Shown here one piece after another: positions 9,631 to 17,903 of a stretch of 43,488 nt of DNA; the stretch's first letter is position 1; each line of letters starts with the position of its first letter. The DNA lies in assembly GCA_019359115.1 (NCBI GenBank), contig JAHHHW010000117.1, forward strand, positions 1 through 43,488. The letters run 5' to 3'. The notes under the pieces are model-generated. The model was not told the DNA's origin. It did not search any database and saw nothing but the letters and a program-made list of their open reading frames with translations. Source of the stretch: Pelatocladus maniniholoensis HA4357-MV3. GTDB taxonomy: Bacteria > Cyanobacteriota > Cyanobacteriia > Cyanobacteriales > Nostocaceae. The position numbers and the translations under genes are program-made.

Positions 9631-10635
9631 TTGAGTTCGCAAGTAGTAATAAATTTTCCACGCTAATAGTCCGAAAAGAAGATTAAGTAAGAAGCGACTA
9701 AGTATAAACCACAAGATCTTAAGTTCAAAAAACTGTGTAGAACTCAGATAATTAAGACTTCTTAGCAAGAGAAATAATCCAAAAAGTGCATTACCACCCA
9801 ACATCAGGGCAAATACTACCAAACCCCTCTGCCAAAAACGCTGTTGTGATGTGTAACCACTAATCAAAGTTATGGTTAATATTCTTTGGACTTTTCGCAG
9901 TAAATATTCTAATCGCCAAAACATCCACAACAAAAAGGGAAATAAAGCATAGCTGAGGAAAGACAACGGTTGTGGATAACGCCAAGCAGTAGATAGAATA
10001 TTGACTATAGCATGACAAATCACAGAATTGAGCCAAGCTTTAGTAACACTCGGGTGAGATCGGCGTAAGCGAGTGTTATTTCCAAACGATAATGCTAAGG
10101 CATAGCCCCAGGGTGCAGAGAACATGGCGTGAACTGGTGTTGCGATCGCCCGTTCTAAAATTGATGCTGTATCGTTAACAAAATAAATCCAGTTTTCTTC
10201 GGCGGTGAATCCCAGAGCAACGGTTATGGTAGAGATGAAAACTGTACTAGGGCGTAAGCGATATTGACGACGCTGAAAATACCAACCCAAAGCAACAACT
10301 ATTGCTAACTTACAACCTTCTTCTATCGGCCCTACCTCTAACAATTGTCGCAGGGCAACACCCGTAAGAGTATGACTAATTTGTCGCCAAGCTGCAAACG
10401 AGTTGAGTTGTGTTTCCACAAGCCACTCTAAACTCAAAGCTATAAAACCAGATATTGCCCCAAATATAAAAAATAACAGCAGTCGCATCAGGGATGGGCT
10501 ATTGGCAAAGCGCCAATAATAGAAAATCAAAAGCAACAAAGGGGATACAACTGCCCACAGAAATAAAGATATATCAAGCACTCGGTAAAAAAGGTATAAG
10601 AGGGTAGGGGTAGGCTGTTGACTTAAACTGTCCAA
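9589..10635 (-). CDS. PrsW-family intramembrane metalloprotease
   Basis: 348 residues with eight or more hydrophobic segments. The PrsW motifs are in order: EExxK at residues 105-109 (IEEGCK), a second acidic motif GFTAEEN at 142-148, His169 in TPVHAMFSAPWG and His208 in VICHAIVN, all positioned to bind metal within the membrane. In Bacillus, PrsW cleaves the anti-sigma factor RsiW; the substrate here is unknown. The start gives a short cytosolic N-terminus before the first membrane helix. The last 13 residues (from about VRSRR) are encoded by the overlapping 58-bp palindrome, so the tail is probably not ancestral. Confidence 0.85.
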   Translation of the reverse strand: MDSLSQQPTPTLLYLFYRVLDISLFLWAVVSPLLLLIFYYWRFANSPSLMRLLLFFIFGAISGFIALSLEWLVETQLNSFAAWRQISHTLTGVALRQLLEVGPIEEGCKLAIVVALGWYFQRRQYRLRPSTVFISTITVALGFTAEENWIYFVNDTASILERAIATPVHAMFSAPWGYALALSFGNNTRLRRSHPSVTKAWLNSVICHAIVNILSTAWRYPQPLSFLSYALFPFLLWMFWRLEYLLRKVQRILTITLISGYTSQQRFWQRGLVVFALMLGGNALFGLFLLLRSLNYLSSTQFFELKILWFILSRFLLNLLFGLLAWKIYYYLRTQVRSRRFSAYIFKD

Positions 10636-10780
10636 TCTTCAATCAGTAACCCTGCCACTTTACCAAAATCTCATGGTGATTTTACCTACCAGCCCTCAAC
10701 ACCTGTTCAGCCGTCAGCTTAAAAAGAACGATCCGCCAGCCTGTTGTCCAAGTAATCGTTTGACGAGATAGTCCAAAAGT

Positions 10781-11647
10781 ATGTCCAGTAGTCCAACTGT
10801 CATGTCTCCTCCACGCACAATAGTGCTGATCATTTTTGCCATGCTTGCTTTTGCTGGTAACTCTCTGCTGTGCCGCATGGCACTAAAACACACCAGCATC
10901 AATGCTGCTAGCTTTACTTCCTTTCGCTTGATCTCCGGTGCTTTAATGCTGTGGCTGATTGTCCGACTGCGGGGAGAGACAAACGCCAAGGCAGGTAGTT
11001 GGTTGGCAGCAATGGCTCTGTTTGCCTACGCCGCTTGCTTTGCGATCGCCTATGTCAGTTTGCCAGCCGGAACAGGAGCTTTACTACTGTTTGGCTCAGT
11101 ACAAATCACCATGATTGGCTATGGGTTGTGGACAGGAGAACGATTAAGACGATTACAGAGCATCGGGCTGATCCTGGCTGTGGCTGGATTAATTGGGTTG
11201 TTGCTGCCGGGACTGACAACGCCACTACTACAAGGCTCACTCCTGATGCTGGTAGCTGGAGTCGCATGGGGTATTTATTCTCTGTTGGGCAAAGGGGTTG
11301 CAAATCCAACCCAGATCACCGCCAGCAATTTCCTGCGGGCGGTGCCGTTTGCAATCGGTTTGAGTGTAATCACTTATCCACAAATGACGTTAGATTTACC
11401 TGGAGTTGGTTATGCGATCGCCTCCGGAGCGATTACCTCTGGGATTGGCTATGCCATCTGGTACCGTGCATTACCGCACTTACAAGCGACTCAGGCGGCT
11501 ACAGTGCAACTGAGTGTGCCGATTTTGGCGGCTGTCGGAGCTATTATATTTCTGAATGAATCTATGACTTTGCGGTTAGGGTTAGCAACGGTTGCAGTCC
11601 TCAGTGGCATCGCCCTGGTGATCAAACAGCAACCACAGCGCATATAA
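10781..11647 (+). CDS. EamA/DMT-family transporter
   Basis: 288 residues forming about ten membrane helices in two EamA repeats, the layout of drug/metabolite exporters (RhaT/YdcZ/RarD-like). The second repeat ends LSVPILAAVGAIIFLNESMTLRLGLATVAVLSGIALVI, typical of the family, with the usual Gly- and Pro-rich helices. The substrate cannot be read from sequence. ATG at 10781 (MSSSPTVMSPP) or at 10802 could be used. It is convergent with the TetR gene and belongs to a GC-richer block with it and the FAD oxidase, so it may export a compound sensed or oxidised by those products. Confidence 0.9.
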   Translation: MSSSPTVMSPPRTIVLIIFAMLAFAGNSLLCRMALKHTSINAASFTSFRLISGALMLWLIVRLRGETNAKAGSWLAAMALFAYAACFAIAYVSLPAGTGALLLFGSVQITMIGYGLWTGERLRRLQSIGLILAVAGLIGLLLPGLTTPLLQGSLLMLVAGVAWGIYSLLGKGVANPTQITASNFLRAVPFAIGLSVITYPQMTLDLPGVGYAIASGAITSGIGYAIWYRALPHLQATQAATVQLSVPILAAVGAIIFLNESMTLRLGLATVAVLSGIALVIKQQPQRI

Positions 11648-11671
11648 ATATACCTGGCCGGGTTTCCACAT

Positions 11672-12331
11672 TCAACTTTTCGACTCCGCGTTAACTGCGA
11701 GTCGTGCTAATACATTTTCTATCCCCCTGCGCGCTTGGGTCAGATAAATCGGGTCATTCCTCATCACAAACAGGGAATTTGCAGCCAAAAGCATAGCTTC
11801 GATTTCAAAAACTGTCTGAGCAACGTCCGCGTTGGGATCTATTTCGCTGAGAACCTGTGCATCAAGGATACATTGCTTCAATAATGAAAACCACTTGTCT
11901 AGTACTTCGACGACGCGATCGCGGGCTGCTCCGGGGCGTGTGTCGAGTTCCGCAGCGACTGCGGCAAAAAAACACCCACCTGGAAAAACTTTGCGTTCGA
12001 GATGAGAAAGAAATGAATTAGCCACTGCTTTCAGCCGCTCAGTTCCCGCGTGTGCTTGCATCGCAGGCTGGAGTACTTCACTCTCAAAAATTATGGCTGC
12101 TGTTTCGATCGTCGCCAACTCTAGTTCTTCTTTGTCTTTGAAGTGCGCGTAGAGTCCACTCTTGCTCATCCCAACCTCAGCAGCTAGAGTCCCAAGCGAC
12201 AAACCATTCAGTCCTTTTATTGTTGCCAACTTCGCCGCAGTAAGCAAAATAGTAGCACGACTGGCTTGACCTTTTGAGCGGCGAGGCTTGCTACCTTCCA
12301 AACTGGTTTTTAATGACGAAATATTACTCAT
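11672..12331 (-). CDS. TetR-family transcriptional repressor
   Basis: 219 residues. The N-terminal DNA-binding domain (about 22-70) reads RATILLTAAKLATIKG, GTLAAEVGMSKSGLYAHFKDKEEL: the standard TetR three-helix HTH. The C-terminal two-thirds is the ligand-binding/dimer domain, with no recognisable ligand specificity. It is divergent from the FAD oxidase gene, and its upstream region contains two copies of a palindrome (ACGA-N4-TCGT) that is the obvious operator. It probably represses both itself and the oxidase until an aromatic or other ligand binds. Composition is GC-richer than the surrounding genes, as for its two neighbours. Confidence 0.93.
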   Translation of the reverse strand: MSNISSLKTSLEGSKPRRSKGQASRATILLTAAKLATIKGLNGLSLGTLAAEVGMSKSGLYAHFKDKEELELATIETAAIIFESEVLQPAMQAHAGTERLKAVANSFLSHLERKVFPGGCFFAAVAAELDTRPGAARDRVVEVLDKWFSLLKQCILDAQVLSEIDPNADVAQTVFEIEAMLLAANSLFVMRNDPIYLTQARRGIENVLARLAVNAESKS

Positions 12332-12342
12332 GGCTTGACAAT

Positions 12343-12396
12343 AGCACGAACGGTCGTAATAATCAATATTGACACATAAAAACGACTGTTCGTGCT
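12343..12396. promoter_or_regulatory. Double palindromic operator in the TetR/oxidase divergent region
   Basis: ACGAACGGTCGT (12346-12357) and ACGACTGTTCGT (12382-12393) each fit ACGA-N4-TCGT. They form a larger inverted repeat with 15-bp arms (12343-12357 and 12382-12396, one mismatch), with centres 36 bp apart. A TTGACA (12369-12374) lies between them on the plus strand, so a repressor dimer on the right site would cover the oxidase promoter. On the minus strand the left site lies just upstream of the tetR ATG, overlapping a TTGATT/TATTGT pair. Assignment to the adjacent TetR is inference from position and symmetry. Confidence 0.7.
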
Positions 12397-12693
12397 TTTA
12401 TATGCCAAGCTTGGTGATGCCAATAGCACAACAAATCCGGGATTAGACAGAATCAGGTCATCCTCTAACAGGATTTTGGATTTTCGATTTATTCCACGGA
12501 TCAATCCGAGGGCTTGTAGAATCATTGGTCAAGCTAATTGTCTTTACAAAAAAAATTTAGATTGCCTTAGATATTCGACACCATTGAGAAAATCACAGAA
12601 AACCTTGGAGACAAAAAGTTTGACACTGCATGAAAGATAAGAGATTGCATTGCTGACCTATGCATAACTTTTAAACTAGTAGGAAGAAATATC

Positions 12694-14076
12694 ATGACAA
12701 AATTGCTGAATGAGACGCTTGGGAAGCTGAAGACCAATGTGAAGGGTAATGTGGTACTTCCTGACAATCCGCATTATGACGAAGTCCGCGAAATCTGGAA
12801 TGCAATGATTGATCGGCGACCTGCTGTCATCGTCCAGTGTGCAGAAGCCTCGGACGTTTCTCATGCAATCTTGTTTGCGCGAGAGAACGGACTCGAAATA
12901 TCAATTAGGGGCGCTGGACATAACATCGCTGGGAACGCTGTGTGCGATCGCGGCGTGATGATTGATTTGTCAAATATGAAGAATGTTCGCGTTGATGCTC
13001 AAAACAGGCGTGCGTATGTCGAACCAGGTGCTACACTAGGTGATTTTGATCAAGTGGCACAGATACATGGGTTAGCGACTCCAGTGGGAATTAATTCCAC
13101 GACGGGCATAGCAGGTCTTACCTTGGGTGGTGGTTTTGGTTGGTTGACTCGTAAGTACGGCATGACCATCGACAATCTTATCTCTGCGGAAGTGATCACG
13201 GCAAACGGGAATAAGATCCGAACCAGCGAAACCGAAAACCCTGACCTTTTCTGGGCGATTCGCGGTGGCGGCGGTAACTTTGGTGTAGTCACTGAGTTTG
13301 AATTCGATCTGCATCTTGTAGGGCCGGAAATATTGGCTGGGTTGATTGTTTTTCCGTTTAGTCAGGCTAAACAGGTGCTAACACAGTATCGGAAATTTGT
13401 TGAATCAGCCCCCGAAGAATTAAATGTGTGGGTGGTACTTCGCAAAGCTCCACCATTGCCTTTTCTACCTGAGCATGTGCATGGCCAAGAGGTCGTCGTG
13501 CTGGCTGTCTTTTATGCAGGTGATATTGCAGAGGGTGAGAAACTGATTGAACCTCTCCGCAGTTTTGGTGATGCCTATGGGGAACACATCGCTGCTCAAC
13601 CCTATGTAGCATGGCAGCAAGCATTTGACCCCTTACTAACACGCGGTGCTAGGAACTACTGGAAATCTCATAATTTTACAGAATTGCAGGATAAAGCGCT
13701 GGATGCGATCGCAGAATTTGTAGGCAAATTACCCTCACCCCAATGCGAAATCTTCATAGGATTGATTGCCGGGACATCCAACCGCGTCTCGGCAGATGCT
13801 ACAGCATATTATCATCGAGATGCAAAGTTTGTGCTTAACGTGCATGGACGATGGGATGACGCCGCACAGGATCAGATATGCATTGCGTGGGCGCGGGAGT
13901 TTTTCCAAGCTTCTGCACCTTACGCATCTGCTGGGGCCTATGTGAACTTCATGACCGAAGAAGAAGGCGATCGCATCGCAGGAGCTTACGGAGCTAACTA
14001 TGATCGCTTAGTACAGATCAAGAAGCAGTATGATCCTGAGAACATTTTCCATCTTAACCAGAACATCAAACCGTGA
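12694..14076 (+). CDS. FAD-binding oxidoreductase with berberine-bridge-enzyme C-terminus
   Basis: 460 residues. The N-terminal PCMH-type FAD domain shows IRGAGHNIAG with His76, the residue that covalently binds flavin in this family, and GIAGLTLGGGFGWLTRKYG. The C-terminus (AYVNFMTEE...YDPENIFHLNQNI) is the BBE motif. No Cys is seen in the segment where bicovalent members carry the second flavin link, so a single His attachment is likely. Such enzymes oxidise alcohols, sugars or secondary metabolites with O2, giving H2O2. AGGAAG precedes the ATG. It is divergent from TetR with the double operator between, so probably inducible. The GC-richer composition suggests acquisition by transfer. Confidence 0.92.
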   Translation: MTKLLNETLGKLKTNVKGNVVLPDNPHYDEVREIWNAMIDRRPAVIVQCAEASDVSHAILFARENGLEISIRGAGHNIAGNAVCDRGVMIDLSNMKNVRVDAQNRRAYVEPGATLGDFDQVAQIHGLATPVGINSTTGIAGLTLGGGFGWLTRKYGMTIDNLISAEVITANGNKIRTSETENPDLFWAIRGGGGNFGVVTEFEFDLHLVGPEILAGLIVFPFSQAKQVLTQYRKFVESAPEELNVWVVLRKAPPLPFLPEHVHGQEVVVLAVFYAGDIAEGEKLIEPLRSFGDAYGEHIAAQPYVAWQQAFDPLLTRGARNYWKSHNFTELQDKALDAIAEFVGKLPSPQCEIFIGLIAGTSNRVSADATAYYHRDAKFVLNVHGRWDDAAQDQICIAWAREFFQASAPYASAGAYVNFMTEEEGDRIAGAYGANYDRLVQIKKQYDPENIFHLNQNIKP

Positions 14077-14088
14077 GCTAATATAAAT

Positions 14089-15012
14089 TTACTCCCCAAT
14101 GAACTGAGCAATAATAGTGCGATGACGGGGACTGTTGCGAGTAATCGTAGGAATTTGGAAACCCGCTTCTACTATTGCTTGCTCAATATCCAGAGTGAAG
14201 TATTCATCTAAATATGGCTCGGTACTTTTGAGCAGTGTCAAAATATAAGGAGGCATTTTTTGATAAGCTTCCGCTTTGGGATTCATATCCATGATTGCCA
14301 AATGTCCACCAGGACGCAGTAAACGTCTTGCTTCTGTGAAAATTTGCCGAGTTGGTAACTGGGGTAATTCGTGACACATCAAGAAAATGGAGACTAAATC
14401 ACTAGAGGCGTCACGTAAGCCAGTTGATTCAGCAGCTGCGTGAACCCAATTGATTTGGCGTTGTTGTTGTTGCGCTCGGTAGTTGGCAACTGCTAAGAAG
14501 TAAGGAGATAAGTCTAAACCAGTGATTTGGGCTTGGGGGTACATTTCTTGTAAGGCAAAAGTACTCATACCCACACTGCACCCCAAGTCGAGGATATTTT
14601 GTGGTGGGGTGAGAATTTGCTGCTTGAGAATATCATGGTAACTCTGACGTAGCTGGCTATCACCTTTTGCTCCTGCACCAGCCCAGATATTAGCGTGAAC
14701 TGCGTAAGCAGCAACTTCTACTTCTAGGGCTGCATCCCAGCTGAGATTGCCTTTGTCGTAGGCGTGAAATGAAGTGACGTAGTATTTTGGGTATTTGAAC
14801 TGGGGATTTTGTACTTTTGCTAGTTCCCTTTCCCAATTATGCGATCGCAGTGCCTGTACTTGTTTTCTCCAAGGCACTCCAATTTTCTCTGCCCGTTTAA
14901 TCATCATTTGACGGGCTTGGCGCTTGGCAAGGTTGTACAATGGCTTAATTGCCAGTACTCCATTTACCAAGCGCGAAGCAAATCCTGGAGTATTATTTAC
15001 AGCCGTATTCAT
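14089..15012 (-). CDS. Class I SAM-dependent methyltransferase
   Basis: 307 residues. The SAM site is clear: motif I ILDLGCSVGMSTFAL followed by the acidic end of beta-2 in ITGLDLSP, then LVSIFLMCHELP and LLRPGGHLAIMDMNP (motifs II-III). The first 130 residues are basic and helical (AKRQARQMMIKRAEKIG) and precede the Rossmann fold, a layout seen in cyanobacterial UbiE/COQ5-like or Mg-protoporphyrin-type methyltransferases of unknown substrate. The gene is convergent with the FAD oxidase, with only 12 bp between stops. Substrate is not identifiable. Confidence 0.88.
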   Translation of the reverse strand: MNTAVNNTPGFASRLVNGVLAIKPLYNLAKRQARQMMIKRAEKIGVPWRKQVQALRSHNWERELAKVQNPQFKYPKYYVTSFHAYDKGNLSWDAALEVEVAAYAVHANIWAGAGAKGDSQLRQSYHDILKQQILTPPQNILDLGCSVGMSTFALQEMYPQAQITGLDLSPYFLAVANYRAQQQQRQINWVHAAAESTGLRDASSDLVSIFLMCHELPQLPTRQIFTEARRLLRPGGHLAIMDMNPKAEAYQKMPPYILTLLKSTEPYLDEYFTLDIEQAIVEAGFQIPTITRNSPRHRTIIAQFIGE

Positions 15013-15240
15013 CAGTAAAGTTGCTCAAATAGTCTGCTTTGTGTTGCAATCACACAAAAAGCCTGTTTCTTTGAATCATAAACCCCAAAGTGTTTCAAAC
15101 TCTCAATTGCAAAGAATTTTCTCATCTTACCTCCGCGAGATACCCCATCCCTCTACAGGGCGACGCTCCCCTATTCCCTGTGAATGTTTACATTCTTTCA
15201 ATTGTGGCTGTAATATCAGAAGTAGTAATACCAAGTCATA

Positions 15241-15268
15241 AGTAAAAAATAATACATTATTTTTTACT
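15241..15268. repeat. Near-perfect 28-bp AT palindrome
   Basis: AGTAAAAAATAAT (15241-15253) and ATTATTTTTTACT (15256-15268) are exact inverted copies separated by two bases. It lies in the 364-bp gene-free stretch 15013-15376, about 110 bp before the PAS gene. It could be a terminator for plus-strand read-through (T-rich right arm), a protein-binding palindrome or a small mobile-element remnant. I see nothing else in that stretch. Confidence 0.6.
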
Positions 15269-15376
15269 ATAGAATATTTTTTAATCTGAGATTTTTAACT
15301 ATTAGGGTTTTATAGACAGCAAAATTATCCAGATTCACAACTTTCACTGGAAAGCCATATCTACAACCGAATCGTA

Positions 15377-15793
15377 ATGAAATACCAGGTGTTAGATCTT
15401 TTTTTTTACAAACAAAAACTTTCAACTAGATTTGCAAGTTTGGAAGTAGATAAAAACTTTTACATCACAGATACATCTGAACAAGTAAAAAGATTTGCTT
15501 ATTGTCCTCAAGACGCGATACCAGGAAAAGATGTGCGGCTTGCTTTCCCTGAATTTGTTGGTCTAGAAGATTTACTATTATCAATTTTAGAAGGTCATGA
15601 AAAACTGTTTATATTAGAAGAGATTCATCGATTCTCAGAACAAAAAGCTGAGATATATATTGATATATATATTTTTAGAAAATCTAGGAAAAAAGAAAAT
15701 AAAATTTATCTAACTATCCTGATTGAAGATATTACACAGAGGATGCTATTAAAACGAAAGCGATTACAGCAAGCCAATGAAGCTAATCTATAG
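15377..15793 (+). CDS. Stand-alone PAS-domain protein
   Basis: 138 residues resembling one PAS/PAC unit: beta-strand start FASLEVDKNFYITDTSEQVKRF, the PGKDV-FPEFVGLED helix, and the PAC ending IYLTILIEDITQRMLLKRKRLQQ. In cyanobacteria this ending normally runs straight into a histidine kinase or nucleotide cyclase, but here the frame stops 15 residues later (QQANEANL) and no output domain follows. It may be a regulatory PAS that pairs with another protein, or the surviving N-terminus of a broken sensor. No clear ribosome binding site is present. A strong hairpin follows 28 bp after the stop. Confidence 0.65.
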   Translation: MKYQVLDLFFYKQKLSTRFASLEVDKNFYITDTSEQVKRFAYCPQDAIPGKDVRLAFPEFVGLEDLLLSILEGHEKLFILEEIHRFSEQKAEIYIDIYIFRKSRKKENKIYLTILIEDITQRMLLKRKRLQQANEANL

Positions 15794-15820
15794 GGAGTAA
15801 GTAAGTGGGTCAAATTAAAT

Positions 15821-15888
15821 ATAAAACCTCACCCTCAATCCCTCTCCTTAGTAAGAAGAGGGAAGCCGGAGGCAGGGTGAGGTTTTAT
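15821..15888. terminator. Long nested hairpin after the PAS gene
   Basis: ATAAAACCTCACCCT (15821-15835) pairs perfectly with AGGGTGAGGTTTTAT (15874-15888), and inside it CCCTCT (15840-15845) pairs with AGAGGG (15857-15862). The right arm runs into a T-rich tract on the plus strand and the left arm gives the same on the minus strand, so it may end transcription of both convergent neighbours. The form is that of a dispersed cyanobacterial palindromic repeat. Confidence 0.7.
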
Positions 15889-15960
15889 TTTATCTTTAAT
15901 TACACCTACCTACTTATCCCAAGTATTTTGTAGGTATCAATTAAAACAAGCTGAAAATAT

Positions 15961-16269
15961 TTAATTTTGTGGAAATTTTCGCACTTGATACTCATACAAC
16001 TCTACTATTTGAGACTGAAATCCAAATTCTTGATTAAATTTTTCATCAATAGCATCTATTTCAGCTTGAGGTATAGCTTTCCATTGTTCCCTTGTTGCCC
16101 ATTGCACTATTAAAATAACCTCACTTGTGTCATGGGGATTAATCCAAACTTCTTTCCCAAGGAAACCAGGATAACCAGCAAGTGCTGCTGTCCAAATTTC
16201 GGCGTCCTTTTGGATGTATTGTTCTCGGTGTTCAGGTGGTACTTTCACCCGCAGTAGTTCGATAATCAC
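15961..16269 (-). CDS. TIGR03792-like small protein (ABM/dimeric ferredoxin-like fold)
   Basis: 102 residues. The sequence (VKVPPEHREQYIQKDAEIWTAALAGYPGFLGKEVW, EVILIVQWATREQWKAI) matches my memory of the uncharacterised cyanobacterial TIGR03792 family, related to antibiotic-biosynthesis monooxygenase folds. Function is unknown; it may be a small dimeric stress or cofactor-binding protein. The frame opens at a GTG (16269) directly touching an AAAGGA Shine-Dalgarno-like run, which is too close for normal initiation, so the true start may be a rare codon a few positions further in. It is convergent with the PAS gene. Confidence 0.75.
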   Translation of the reverse strand: MIIELLRVKVPPEHREQYIQKDAEIWTAALAGYPGFLGKEVWINPHDTSEVILIVQWATREQWKAIPQAEIDAIDEKFNQEFGFQSQIVELYEYQVRKFPQN

Positions 16270-16404
16270 TCCTTTGAATCCCTATGTACGTTTGTCAGAA
16301 TAGAGCTATAGTCTAGAGTAATTATCCTTGCAGCATTGGTTAATGGCTAGATGCAAAAGTAAGGTTCTTGTTTCTAGTGAGATAAAGATTAATAGGAATC
16401 AGGT

Positions 16405-16728
16405 ATGGACAGCAACAACTGGATGCAGCAGTTATTAATGCTTGGTATTGGTACAACATCCTTGGTCGCAGATAAAATGAAACAAGTGAGCGATCAGTTA
16501 GTCAAGGATGGAAAACTTGATCCTGAGCAAGCTAAAGCAGTGATGGATGATATGGTAGACCAGTTAAAATCTGAGCAAGGTAACTGGGAAACTAACATGC
16601 AACGACAAATGCGAAATATGATGCAAGATTTGGGCGTTGCGCGTCAATCAGAAGTGGATGAATTACGGGGTAGAATTGACCGATTGGAGCGTCAGATACG
16701 AGATTTAGAAAATAAACTCTGGCGTTAG
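16405..16728 (+). CDS. Phasin-like small protein
   Basis: 107 residues, almost wholly helical: an N-terminal hydrophobic stretch (WMQQLLMLGIGTTSLVADKM), then a charged coiled coil ending DELRGRIDRLERQIRDLENKLWR. This matches the PhaF/PhaI-type poly(hydroxyalkanoate) granule-associated proteins found in cyanobacteria, including the DELRxRIDxLE leucine-zipper-like C-terminus. It may coat PHA granules or act as a general amphipathic helical protein. No PHA synthase gene is nearby. The start ATG follows TAGGAATCAGGT. Confidence 0.7.
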   Translation: MDSNNWMQQLLMLGIGTTSLVADKMKQVSDQLVKDGKLDPEQAKAVMDDMVDQLKSEQGNWETNMQRQMRNMMQDLGVARQSEVDELRGRIDRLERQIRDLENKLWR

Positions 16729-16786
16729 AGCCTCATTGCTAATGGTTAATGGTGCAATTAAAAACTAATAATTTAGCAAATTGGCG

Positions 16787-16829
16787 ATCTAAAATCCAAG
16801 TTCTAAAATCTAAAATTCTAAAATCTAAG
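16787..16829. repeat. STRR based on ATCTAAA
   Basis: Six units of seven or eight bases (ATCTAAA, ATCCAAG, TTCTAAA, ATCTAAA, ATTCTAAA, ATCTAAG) lie head to tail between the phasin-like and FKBP genes. Simple tandem repeat, no spacers. Confidence 0.75.
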
Positions 16830-16920
16830 ATTCTCTCTCGGTGTGCTTTCTGGTTTAAACTGAGTTTTATCCTACTGATTGTGCTAAATTTTCAAACAAG
16901 CTAAGTAGGGAGGGCTTATT

Positions 16921-17457
16921 TTGAAAGCAATTTTACTCAGCGTGGGTTTCATGCTGGTCTGTGTTGTTGTTTTGGTATTAGCGCAAATTGGCGGTAGTAA
17001 ACAAGAGTCTGCGATCGCTGTCCAACTCAAAGACGACACACCAGCACCCACTACAATGATTGAGAACAATACTTTGATTGCGAGCGATTTTATGGCTGAT
17101 GCTAACTCTGATGCTAACGTCGTTACTACCCCTTCTGGGTTGAAGTACATTGAGTTAGAAGAGGGGAGTGGGGCGACTCCTCAACCAGGACAAACAGTTA
17201 CAGTTCACTACACTGGTACCCTGGAAAACGGTAAAAAGTTTGATAGTTCACGCGATCGCAACCAACCTTTCAAGTTTAAAATTGGTCAGGGACAAGTCAT
17301 CAAAGGTTGGGATGAAGGACTCAGTACTATGAAAGTAGGTGGTCGTCGTCAGTTAATCATCCCTCCTGAGTTAGGTTATGGCGCTCGTGGTGCTGGCGGT
17401 GTTATTCCTCCTAACGCCACCTTAATTTTTGATGTGGAGTTATTAAAAGTTAGTTAA
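16921..17457 (+). CDS. Membrane-anchored FKBP-type peptidyl-prolyl isomerase
   Basis: 178 residues. An N-terminal hydrophobic helix ([19 protein letters not shown]) anchors or exports it, followed by a linker and one FKBP domain from about residue 70: [45 protein letters not shown] and [14 protein letters not shown], with the active-site aromatic and Asp residues kept. It catalyses cis-trans isomerisation at proline and probably acts in the periplasm or thylakoid lumen as a folding helper. The start is a TTG at 16921, chosen because GGGAGGG lies just upstream and because it retains the basic residue before the helix; an ATG at 16951 would cut the helix. Confidence 0.93.
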   Translation: MKAILLSVGFMLVCVVVLVLAQIGGSKQESAIAVQLKDDTPAPTTMIENNTLIASDFMADANSDANVVTTPSGLKYIELEEGSGATPQPGQTVTVHYTGTLENGKKFDSSRDRNQPFKFKIGQGQVIKGWDEGLSTMKVGGRRQLIIPPELGYGARGAGGVIPPNATLIFDVELLKVS

Positions 17458-17463
17458 TTTTTG

Positions 17464-17503
17464 GTGGTTGGTTGTTGGTTTTAAATACCCAACAACTGAC
17501 CAC
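17464..17503 (+). terminator. Hairpin after the FKBP gene
   Basis: GTGGTTGGTTGTTGG (17464-17478) pairs with CCAACAACTGACCAC (17489-17503) with two mismatches, six bases after the stop codon. No long T-run follows, so it may stabilise the 3' end rather than act as a classic terminator. Confidence 0.5.
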
Positions 17504-17559
17504 TAACCACTCGTTTGTACAGTACTCTTAAGTTTGCAAACTTGTTATTGGTTTCGATT

Positions 17560-17889
17560 TCATTCACTAGTATTGATCTTAAATGAGTAGCGCCAAATTT
17601 CTAAGAGCCTATCAGTAGCTTCAAACTCTTTTCTACTTTGTTCAACTTCTTCAAATTCAGCTTCTGTCTCTGGAGTTCTTGCTATACGTACTCCTTGATA
17701 AATAAACTTGTTTTCAGCTTCTATATACCTTGTAGGTTTGTAATAACTATTTAAAAGATTAGAGAAACCAAATTCCAAGTTATTCGGGTCTAGTGTACTG
17801 AACATCCCATCCATGTATGGTATGTGTGTTTTCCCATCTTGATAAAACTTCATTGCACAAGAATACCAAGTCCATGTTTCAGTATTCAT
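17560..17889 (-). CDS. Small protein of unknown function
   Basis: 109 residues, not recognised. It is acidic, rich in aromatic residues (TWTWYSCAMKFYQDGK near the start), with a charged helix ETEAEFEEVEQSRKEFEATDRLLEIWR near the C-terminus and no membrane segment. A good ribosome binding site (AGGAG, six bases before ATG at 17889) supports translation. The gene starts 14 bp after the stop of a broken upstream frame on the same strand, so the two were probably once one transcription unit. Function cannot be inferred. Confidence 0.6.
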   Translation of the reverse strand: MNTETWTWYSCAMKFYQDGKTHIPYMDGMFSTLDPNNLEFGFSNLLNSYYKPTRYIEAENKFIYQGVRIARTPETEAEFEEVEQSRKEFEATDRLLEIWRYSFKINTSE

Positions 17890-17903
17890 GTCTTACTCCT
17901 AAT

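Noticed and set aside
10999-11559. Long plus-strand frame within the EamA gene
   Set aside because: Shadow frame; rich in Cys, Trp and Arg and without membrane segments, while the EamA frame has ten.
12392-12640. Open frames on both strands upstream of the FAD oxidase
   Set aside because: They overlap the operator and promoter region and have no family features.
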